Source of the DNA: Candidatus Eiseniibacteriota bacterium
GTDB lineage: Bacteria > JAFGKV01
Direction: 5' to 3'
Length of the DNA stretch: 7,068 nt
NCBI GenBank assembly: GCA_025453925.1
Contig: JALOPK010000205.1
Coordinates: forward strand, 1-7,068
Shown here piece by piece: positions 1 through 5,523 of the stretch. A program made the position numbers and the translations under genes. Under the pieces are notes generated by a model. It saw only the letters and a program-made list of their open reading frames with translations. It was not told the origin of the DNA and made no database searches. The stretch's first letter is position 1. Each line of letters opens with the position of its first letter.

Positions 1-5
1 CCGTT

Positions 6-1199
6 CTACTGGAGGATTTTGCCGATCACGCCGGCTCCCACCGTCCGGCCTCCCTCGCGGATCGCAAACCGCAACCCCTCTTCCATCGCTATCGGCATGA
101 TTAACTCTATCTCCATCGTGATGTTGTCTCCCGGCATCACCATCTCCACACCGTCCGGCAACTTCACATTCCCCGTCACGTCCGTCGTCCGAAAGTAAAA
201 CTGCGGCCGATACCCATTGAAAAACGGCGTGTGCCGCCCACCCTCGTCCTTCTTCAACACGTATACCTCTCCCGCAAACTTCGTGTGCGGCTTCACGCTC
301 CCACTCGCCGATATCACCATCCCCCGCTCCAACTCCTCCTTCTCCACTCCTCGCAGCAGTAACCCCACATTGTCCCCCGCCTCCGCATAGTCCAGTATCT
401 TCCGGAACATCTCCACCCCCGTCACCACCGTCGGCTTGTGCAGCCCCATCCCCACTATCTCTACCTTGTCTCCCATCTTCACCTTCCCCCGCTCCACTCG
501 CCCCGTCCCTACCGTACCCCGCCCCGTTATGCTGAATACGTCCTCCACCGGCATCAAAAACGGCTTGTCCACCGCGCGCACCGGCATCGGTATGAATCTG
601 TCTACCGCCGCCATCAACTCCAATATCGACTTGCAGTCCTCACTCTCCGGATCCCCACTCTGCAACGCCTTCAACGCACTCCCTCGTATCACCGGCGTCT
701 CGTCCCCAGGATACTCATACTTGCTCAGTAACTCCCGTACCTCCAACTCCACCAACTCCAATAGCTCCGGATCCTCTACCATGTCCACCTTGTTCAAATA
801 CACCACCATCGCCGGCACCCCCACCTGCCTCGCCAGCAATATGTGCTCCCGCGTCTGCGGCATCGGCCCATCATCCGCCCCCACTACCAAAATCGCCCCG
901 TCCATCTGCGCCGCACCCGTTATCATGTTCTTGATGTAGTCCGCATGCCCCGGACAGTCCACGTGCGCATAATGCCGATTGTCCGTCTCGTACTCCACGT
1001 GCGCCGTCGCTATCGTGATCCCCCGCTCCTTCTCCTCCGGCGCCTTGTCTATCTGATCAAACGGCACAAACTCACTCAATCCCCGCTTCGACAACACCAA
1101 CGTGATCGCCGCTGTCAACGTCGTCTTCCCATGATCTATGTGCCCTATCGTCCCCACATTCACGTGCGGCTTCCGCCTCTCAAATCGCGCTCGTGCCAT
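6..1199 (-). CDS. tuf: Elongation factor Tu (EF-Tu)
   Basis: EF-Tu is the GTPase that delivers aminoacyl-tRNA to the ribosomal A site in the cytoplasm. The 397-aa product is full length for the family. Visible G-domain motifs are P-loop GHIDHGKT (19-26), switch I Thr62, DCPGH (81-85, with catalytic His85), NKVD (136-139) and SAL (174-176). Domains 2 and 3 follow with the usual [18 protein letters not shown] and [10 protein letters not shown] blocks. An in-frame start exists further upstream, but it lies inside the tRNA-Gly gene. The ATG at 1199 gives the family N-terminus ([14 protein letters not shown]) and is preceded by a strong Shine-Dalgarno site. The stop is TAG. The gene is the last visible member of a tRNA-Thr-Tyr-Gly-tuf transcription unit, as in E. 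coli tufB. Codon use is odd: codons 1-379 avoid GGC, GCC and CTC and prefer GGG, GCG, TTG and ATA, while the last 18 codons (62 down to 6) do the opposite. Identity is certain; the cause of the codon bias is not. Confidence 0.98.
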   Translation of the reverse strand: MARARFERRKPHVNVGTIGHIDHGKTTLTAAITLVLSKRGLSEFVPFDQIDKAPEEKERGITIATAHVEYETDNRHYAHVDCPGHADYIKNMITGAAQMDGAILVVGADDGPMPQTREHILLARQVGVPAMVVYLNKVDMVEDPELLELVELEVRELLSKYEYPGDETPVIRGSALKALQSGDPESEDCKSILELMAAVDRFIPMPVRAVDKPFLMPVEDVFSITGRGTVGTGRVERGKVKMGDKVEIVGMGLHKPTVVTGVEMFRKILDYAEAGDNVGLLLRGVEKEELERGMVISASGSVKPHTKFAGEVYVLKKDEGGRHTPFFNGYRPQFYFRTTDVTGNVKLPDGVEMVMPGDNITMEIELIMPIAMEEGLRFAIREGGRTVGAGVIGKILQ

Positions 1200-1206
1200 C
1201 TCCGTG

Positions 1207-1213
1207 ACCTCCT
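1207..1213 (-). promoter_or_regulatory. tuf ribosome binding site
   Basis: On the minus strand AGGAGGT ends 7 nt before the ATG at 1199. This near-perfect anti-16S match settles the tuf start and rules out the longer reading frame that would run back into the tRNA-Gly gene. Confidence 0.9.
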
Positions 1214-1260
1214 CGTCAGGCCTCACCACGAATGTGCCCGCCTCGCAGTGCTCTGGGGTC

Positions 1261-1336
<76 letters not shown>

Positions 1337-1361
1337 ATCGCGCTGGCGTCTGCAGTGTGGG

Positions 1362-1447
1362 TGGTGGGGGGGGAAGGATTCGAACCCTCGAAGGCGTCAG
1401 CCAACAGATTTACAGTCTGCCCCCTTTGACCACTCGGGAACCCCCCC
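1362..1447 (-). tRNA. tRNA-Tyr (anticodon GUA)
   Basis: An 86-nt class II tRNA with encoded CCA. The anticodon loop is CTGTAAA (GTA) on stem GCAGA/TCTGT. A long variable arm (TGGCTGACGCC region) follows, as expected for bacterial tRNA-Tyr, then a TTCGAAT T-loop. The acceptor stem is seven consecutive G:C pairs (GGGGGGG with CCCCCCC), a very uniform form, with discriminator A. It lies 23 nt after tRNA-Thr and 25 nt before tRNA-Gly in the same unit. Confidence 0.97.
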
Positions 1448-1470
1448 ACAAGAGAGTACCCAGTCGGCCG

Positions 1471-1547
1471 TGGAGCTGGCGATAGGACTTGAACCTACAA
1501 CCTGCTGATTACAAGTCAGCTGCTCTACCGAGTTGAGCTACGCCAGC
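1471..1547 (-). tRNA. tRNA-Thr (anticodon UGU)
   Basis: A 77-nt cloverleaf with encoded CCA. Acceptor GCTGGCG pairs with CGCCAGC, the D arm is GCTC/GAGC, anticodon stem GCTGA/TCAGC carries loop CTTGTAA (TGT), and the T arm is GTAGG-TTCAAGT-CCTAT. It is the first gene of the tRNA-tuf unit and starts about 40 nt after the predicted transcription start. It matches the position of E. coli thrU. The second Thr tRNA (GGT) that E. coli carries next to tufB is absent here. Confidence 0.97.
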
Positions 1548-1566
1548 GCACGAGCGCGGCCCCAGA

Positions 1567-1590
1567 GACAGCCCGAAAACGGACAGCCCG
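1567..1590. repeat. 9-nt direct repeat in the tRNA operon leader
   Basis: GACAGCCCG occurs at 1567-1575 and 1582-1590 on the plus strand (CGGGCTGTC on the transcribed strand), 15 bp apart start to start. The copies lie at and just after the predicted transcription start. The function is unknown, and chance or local duplication is possible. Confidence 0.4.
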
Positions 1591-1592
1591 TC

Positions 1593-1621
1593 ACTTTACA
1601 TTGTGCCATACCGGATGTCAA
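1593..1621 (-). promoter_or_regulatory. Sigma70-type promoter of the tRNA-tuf operon
   Basis: On the minus strand a perfect -35 TTGACA (1621-1616) is followed by a 17-nt spacer and a -10 TAAAGT (1598-1593, 4 of 6 consensus positions). The predicted start is near 1586, about 40 nt ahead of tRNA-Thr. The sequence just after the -10 (GACGGGC) is GC-rich. Such a discriminator is typical of stable-RNA promoters under ppGpp control, so stringent regulation is a reasonable inference. The -35 lies 21 nt past the stop of the upstream EndoQ-helicase gene on the same strand. I see no clear terminator between them, so some read-through is possible. Confidence 0.8.
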
Positions 1622-1642
1622 GGGCAAGATTGGGGAGTGGAC

Positions 1643-4600
1643 TCAGAGCCCCAGCTCAAGCTGAACTGCGCGGCGGAGCTGCAGTCTTGAAGTGGTGAGA
1701 ACCTCTCGAGGAATAACGTCCGCGAAACTGGAAAGGCTTGAGGGAGGCCCACTCCAGGTCAACCCCAGATATGCGCGCGCCCTGGTCATGGCGACATAGC
1801 AGAGTCGTCGTTCCTCATCGATGTCGGCATCGGCCAGAGGGAGAAGACCATTTCGGAACCCGGTGACGAACACCGCGCCGAACTCGAGGCCCTTGGCCGC
1901 ATGCATGGTGAGAATGCGGACGGCATCCGCACGGACATCTGCGACCCCCGTCTCCCGCTCGGTCACTACTCTGGCGACGAACCCGCCGATGTCCGGGGTC
2001 TCATCGGCCAGTTTCGCAAGCGCTTCCATTCGGTGCGGGTCAATGTCGGTAGCCAAACCCCTCGCGGCGAGCTGTGCCAGAGCGTCCGCGGACGAGCCCC
2101 TGCACAGACGAAGCAACCCGGCCTCTTCGCTGTTGGTCAGAGCAGCGGGGGAGGATCTCCCGGCAGTCCACCCCGATGCCATCAGTCGATCCGCAAGACT
2201 GGCGGGCTCCAGGCTGAGGCGAAGCCACGCCAGGATTTTCGCCACAGCGGGATCCTCGGACAGCGTCGAAGCACGTGTCGTTCGGCACGGAATGCCAGCT
2301 GCGGAAAGAGCCTCGGCGAATGATCGCATCATGTTCGCGGTCCGCACCAGCACGGCGACGTCGCCGAAACCCTGAGCAGTCGGCTCGCCGCCCGAACTGT
2401 CAAGCAGCGAGACGCCGCCCAGCAAATCGCGGATCTTACCCGCCACCATCCGCGCTTCTCCTTTGACCGTGCCTGCTCTCAGCAGCTCAACCGTGCCGTG
2501 ATGCGCCACCTCGGAATGCATGGGAGGCTGCCGACCGGCCACCGCATCCGCGGCCCGCAGGATCGGCGCGGCGCAGCGGTAGCTCCCGGAGAGGTGCATG
2601 ACCCGACACCCCGGATGATCCCGGGTGAATCGGTGGACGAGCCGTGGGTCTCCACCCCGGAACCCATAGATGGCCTGGAATGGGTCGCCGATCACCATCG
2701 CGGATTGACCGATGGCCGTCAAACGGGCGATCAGCCGGTATTGCAGCGGGTCAAGATCCTGAAATTCATCAACGAAAAGGTGGGCACCGGGCGGCCATCC
2801 GGGGCTCCCCGAGAGGTCGGTGGCGCGCTGAATGAGATCGTCGTAGTCACAAGCCCCCGCCTGCTCCTTGATGGCAGCATAGGTGTCCAGAAGCATGTTG
2901 ACATCCAGGAAAGAATCCCCTGGTGGCCGGCCGCCGAGTCTCAATGCCGAGACCCGCTGCACCAGCCTCTGCGCCCTGGCGCGGGAGACAGGATGCCCCG
3001 CTCCTGCCAGTGCGAACTGCAACAGCGCACCACGTTGGGCGTCATCGTGTAGGTTGACCCTTTGTCCCGCCCTTGACAGCAGGCCGTGGGCGAACTGATG
3101 AAGCGTGCCAGTCCACAACCGCGGGCTGCTGCCCAGCCCCTCCAACCGCCCCTCCAGCTCCCGGGCGGCAGCCCGGGTGAAGGTGATCCCGATGACGGGC
3201 GCTTCGCCTTTACGCATCAGGGTTTCGCGCATGCGCTGTGTGAGCAGACGCGTCTTGCCGCTCCCCGGCCCGGCAATGACCGCGAGGAAACCCTCCCCGG
3301 CCTCTCGAACCTCCTCCGGGCGACCGCCACTCCGGTGGACGGGCGGGGTTGTTGCCAGCTCCAGGTCGAGTTGAGCGGCGGCCCGGCCTTCCCGCAGGGT
3401 TTCCGGCTCGGCCGACCCCAACACGCGAATGACCCCGTATTGACCGTCAAATCCTCCCTCCCTGGTGACGTGTCCACTCCTGACATTCGCGACCGCTTCC
3501 GCCATTCGATCGCCTCCCGCGCGCTCCAGCGCATCGAGAGGCGCATCCACGAGGATGAAGAGCTCGGGACCCAGGGCGCGCAGCAGGTGGTCATACGCCG
3601 TGCGCACGGTGCGTGTGGCGGGGCCCACTCGCAGCACCTGGCCGAGGATCTCAACAAGCGGCACCAGCCGTGAGAACCCGGGCCTTGAGGGCGGTGCCAA
3701 CCCTGAAGGACGATCCGCCAGCTCGGACACGCGGTGCATGACGCCGATCGTGAGCGCCCCGCCGCAGACCGGGCAACGCCCCGCATGACGACGCGTGTCC
3801 TCCGGCTCCAGCCGTACTCCGCAGACACGATGGCCGTCAAGGTGGTACTTCCCCTCCTCCGGGAAGAACTCGATGGTCCCTTCGATCGTGCCAGCCCTCC
3901 CCCGCATCGCATCCTTGATGCTCTCGAAGGTGGGATCGCACTGGAACACCGTGGCCTCGCGACCCAGTTTGTCCGCGGAGTGAGCGTCGGAGTTGGAGAG
4001 TATGGCGAATCGGTCCAGGGAGGACAGCCTCCAATTCATGGCCGGGTCGGATGAGAGCCCCGTCTCGACGGCGAACACATACTGACTCAGGTCGCGGTAG
4101 CACTCCTCAATGCTGTCATAACCGCTCCGGGACCCAAGGGCCGAGAACCAGGGAGTCCAGATGTGCGCCGGAATCAGGAATGCCCCGGGATCGGTCTCCA
4201 GAACTGTCTCCAGGAGATCCCTGGAACTCAAACCCAGAATCGGTCTGCCGTCTGACTCCACCGAACCGATCCTTGACAGTGAGGACGAGAGTTTCGCGGC
4301 CGCCGCAAAGGACGGGAGGCACACCAGATGGTGCACCTTCCGCACTCTCCCGTCGGAGTAGATCGTGCTGATTTCCACGGTCAGCATGAAGCGGATGTCC
4401 CGGCCGGCGACGGGGACCTGGGACAGCGTTGCGACCCGCGAGGGGTGCAATCTGAACAGGCCGTCTTCGGCGGGAACCAGCGCGTCCTGTGCTTCCGCCC
4501 GCCATGCGGGGTGAACGATATCTCCCGTTCCCACGATGTCGATGCCCTTGCAGCGCGCCCAGTGATGGAGGCTGCCCAGAGTCAGGGAACGGCTCGTGGC

Positions 4601-4645
4601 TACGGAATTGCGGCCGTGGAGGTGCAGATCGGCGACGAGTCTCAT
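1643..4645 (-). CDS. Endonuclease Q-like PHP nuclease fused to UvrD/Rep-like helicase
   Basis: A 1000-aa cytoplasmic DNA-repair fusion. Residues about 1-411 match the EndoQ family, nucleases that nick DNA 5' of deaminated bases (hypoxanthine, uracil) and AP sites. Candidate PHP metal ligands are His8/His10 (DLHLH), Asp42 and His45 (GTGDIVHP), Glu91, His105/His106, His161 (PAHIWTPW) and Asp220/His222 (NSDAH). A zinc-type motif follows (His272, Cys275, Cys291, Cys294), then an EndoQ-like end (LVDAPL, GFDGQYGVI). Residues about 441-1000 carry SF1A helicase motifs: I AGPGSGKT (458-465), Ia TFTRAAARELEGRL (488-501), Ib TGTLHQFA (512-519), II VDEFQD (625-630), III GDPFQAIYGFRG (653-664), IV SGSYR (686-690), V TMHAAKGLEF (913-922), VI EERRLCYVAMTRAR (944-957). 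The ATG at 4645 gives MRLVADLHLHG, close to standalone EndoQ starts. A GTG at 4702 would add 19 residues but has no convincing ribosome site. It is divergent from the arsR-type gene. Specificity is inferred from homology only. Confidence 0.93.
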   Translation of the reverse strand: MRLVADLHLHGRNSVATSRSLTLGSLHHWARCKGIDIVGTGDIVHPAWRAEAQDALVPAEDGLFRLHPSRVATLSQVPVAGRDIRFMLTVEISTIYSDGRVRKVHHLVCLPSFAAAAKLSSSLSRIGSVESDGRPILGLSSRDLLETVLETDPGAFLIPAHIWTPWFSALGSRSGYDSIEECYRDLSQYVFAVETGLSSDPAMNWRLSSLDRFAILSNSDAHSADKLGREATVFQCDPTFESIKDAMRGRAGTIEGTIEFFPEEGKYHLDGHRVCGVRLEPEDTRRHAGRCPVCGGALTIGVMHRVSELADRPSGLAPPSRPGFSRLVPLVEILGQVLRVGPATRTVRTAYDHLLRALGPELFILVDAPLDALERAGGDRMAEAVANVRSGHVTREGGFDGQYGVIRVLGSAEPETLREGRAAAQLDLELATTPPVHRSGGRPEEVREAGEGFLAVIAGPGSGKTRLLTQRMRETLMRKGEAPVIGITFTRAAARELEGRLEGLGSSPRLWTGTLHQFAHGLLSRAGQRVNLHDDAQRGALLQFALAGAGHPVSRARAQRLVQRVSALRLGGRPPGDSFLDVNMLLDTYAAIKEQAGACDYDDLIQRATDLSGSPGWPPGAHLFVDEFQDLDPLQYRLIARLTAIGQSAMVIGDPFQAIYGFRGGDPRLVHRFTRDHPGCRVMHLSGSYRCAAPILRAADAVAGRQPPMHSEVAHHGTVELLRAGTVKGEARMVAGKIRDLLGGVSLLDSSGGEPTAQGFGDVAVLVRTANMMRSFAEALSAAGIPCRTTRASTLSEDPAVAKILAWLRLSLEPASLADRLMASGWTAGRSSPAALTNSEEAGLLRLCRGSSADALAQLAARGLATDIDPHRMEALAKLADETPDIGGFVARVVTERETGVADVRADAVRILTMHAAKGLEFGAVFVTGFRNGLLPLADADIDEERRLCYVAMTRARAYLGLTWSGPPSSLSSFADVIPREVLTTSRLQLRRAVQLELGL

Positions 4646-4755
4646 CTGGCGCCCCGTACTGCGAGAGGGCACGAGACGGCGCTCGATCCTCTCCGGCCAC
4701 ACCGTGGGACACGACCCGCCGGGACGCGTCGGCGAACAGGTGACGCAGGCCGGGT

Positions 4756-4787
4756 CTTCGATATCTTCTTCACGTGCTTCGTATCAT
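4756..4787 (+). promoter_or_regulatory. Direct repeat and putative -10 box ahead of the arsR-type gene
   Basis: CTTCGATATC (4756-4765) is repeated as CTTCGTATC (4777-4785), 21 bp start to start, about two helical turns. CACGTG (4771-4776) lies between the copies. TATCAT at 4782-4787 matches a -10 box at 5 of 6 positions and overlaps the second copy. No good -35 is visible at the right distance. If it is used, transcription would begin near 4794, leaving a leader of about 30 nt before the ATG at 4825. A protein bound to the repeats would cover the promoter. Confidence 0.35.
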
Positions 4788-4810
4788 CCACCATGAACAT
4801 CCATCGTTCC

Positions 4811-4815
4811 GGGAG
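4811..4815 (+). promoter_or_regulatory. Ribosome binding site of the arsR-type gene
   Basis: GGGAG lies 9 nt before the ATG at 4825 (6 nt before an in-frame GTG at 4822). It supports one of these starts over the upstream in-frame GTG at 4774, which would overlap the putative promoter. Confidence 0.6.
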
Positions 4816-4824
4816 TACCGTGTG

Positions 4825-5217
4825 ATGAACACCGAACCGTCGAATGTGCGCCCCCTGGACCGTGCAGGCAACGGCGGCTCGACCGGGGAGCTGGCCCACG
4901 CAGCAGCCGTGCTCAAGGCCATGGCGCATCCGATCCGGCTCGTGGTCATCTGCGGTCTGCTGCGGCAGCCCTCCACCCTCACCGAGATCAGCATCGCCCT
5001 CTCGATCCCCTCTTCGACCATGGCGCAGCATCTGAACGTGCTGCGCCACGCGGGCATTATCCGTGGCGCCCGCCTCGGACGGGAGGTACGATTCTCCGTA
5101 GTGGACGACTCCGCGCGAAGCATCATGAGCCTCCTCTGCCGGCGATTCGCCGGATCCCCTTCTTGGTCTGACCTGGCGTCCCACTGCACTCCCGGCGATC
5201 TCCACGCTGAGGGCTGA
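4825..5217 (+). CDS. ArsR-family winged-helix transcriptional regulator
   Basis: A 130-aa protein of normal size for small ArsR-type repressors, which bind operator DNA as dimers and release it on a signal. After a polar N-terminus of about 22 residues comes the ArsR core: LKAMAHPIRLVVICGLL (30-46), TLTEISIALSIPSSTMAQHLNVLRHAGII (51-79, the helix-turn-helix and recognition helix), and a beta-wing GARLGREVRFSV (81-92) followed by the C-terminal dimer helix. The classical ArsR/SmtB metal motif (CxC in the helix before the recognition helix) is absent, as is an obvious DxH/HxxE helix-5 site. Three scattered Cys (43, 105, 121) remain, so metal sensing is not supported and the signal is unknown. 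It is divergent from the EndoQ-helicase gene, which makes that gene and itself the likely targets, by inference. A GTG at 4774 would add 17 residues; the ATG was chosen for its ribosome site. Confidence 0.88.
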   Translation: MNTEPSNVRPLDRAGNGGSTGELAHAAAVLKAMAHPIRLVVICGLLRQPSTLTEISIALSIPSSTMAQHLNVLRHAGIIRGARLGREVRFSVVDDSARSIMSLLCRRFAGSPSWSDLASHCTPGDLHAEG

Positions 5218-5247
5218 CCTTCCGACAGACGGTGACGTCGAGGGCAT

Positions 5248-5269
5248 CCCGGTGGAGTCACGCCACGGG
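5248..5269 (+). terminator. Possible hairpin terminator after the arsR-type gene
   Basis: CCC-(G)-GTGG pairs with CCAC-GGG around the 7-nt loop AGTCACG, with one bulged G, 31 nt after the regulator stop codon. It lacks the U-tract of a canonical intrinsic terminator, so the assignment is weak. Confidence 0.25.
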
Positions 5270-5488
5270 CTCACTCCCTACGAGAGCAACCGACGCCCCC
5301 CCTGTCGGCTGCCGACGAGAGGCACACCGGCTGGAGCGGGCGCGTGATCCAATGGTATCCAGAGCGACCCCATGGTGAGGGTTTCTCCCGGGAATAGGAT
5401 TGCACGGGGCACGGCGAATCCGTCTGCGGCGCCAAACAGCCGCAGATCGGGTCTATCGTCGGCAATGAGCGGCCAGGAGATAACAGGT

Positions 5489-5520
5489 GTTCCCGCACCG
5501 GGGACGCGGGACAGGGGAAC
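5489..5520 (-). terminator. Possible hairpin after the S13 peptidase gene
   Basis: Four bases past the peptidase stop codon lie two alternative stems. The outer is GTTCCC (5489-5494) with GGGAAC (5515-5520). The inner is TCCCGC (5491-5496) with GCGGGA (5506-5511) around a 9-nt loop. They share bases and cannot both form fully. No U-tract follows on the transcribed strand, so this may only protect the mRNA 3' end or be fortuitous. Confidence 0.25.
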
Positions 5521-5523
5521 GGT

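Larger units (their letters stand above)
4646..4824. promoter_or_regulatory. Divergent promoter region between EndoQ-helicase and arsR-type genes
   Basis: A 179-bp gap between divergently read starts (103 bp if the helicase begins at the GTG at 4702 and the regulator at 4805 or later). The part from about 4755 to 4800 is clearly AT-richer than its surroundings and holds a direct repeat and a possible -10 box. A GC-rich dyad, CGCCG-N8-CGGCG, lies at 4717-4734 with GACGCGTC inside it. No convincing minus-strand -35/-10 pair could be picked for the helicase gene. The layout is that of an autoregulated divergent pair. Confidence 0.5.
5218..5523. other. Convergent intergenic gap with no credible gene
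   Basis: A 306-bp space between the 3' ends of the arsR-type gene and the S13 peptidase gene. Short open frames on either strand have low-complexity, proline/arginine/serine-rich products with no recognisable family and no good ribosome site. The gap contains several short inverted repeats: 5248-5269, CCGAC/GTCGG/CCGAC at 5290-5316, and 5489-5520. None is followed by a T-rich tract. No tRNA, riboswitch or mobile-element ends were recognised. Confidence 0.6.

Noticed and set aside
1632-1656. GGGG/CCCC inverted repeat around the EndoQ-helicase stop codon as a terminator
   Set aside because: Only four base pairs with a long loop, no U-tract, and it overlaps the stop codon; too weak to call.
1821-4371. 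Plus-strand and off-frame open frames of 60-230 codons over the EndoQ-helicase gene
   Set aside because: High-GC shadow frames of a gene whose own frame carries intact conserved motifs throughout; the products are low complexity.
5290-5316. Alternating CCGAC / GTCGG / CCGAC repeats in the convergent gap as a regulatory element
   Set aside because: Five-base GC-rich units close together are expected by chance in this composition, and no promoter or gene start is nearby.
5271-5498. 75-codon minus-strand frame in the convergent gap
   Set aside because: No ribosome site, no recognisable motif and no coding-like composition.
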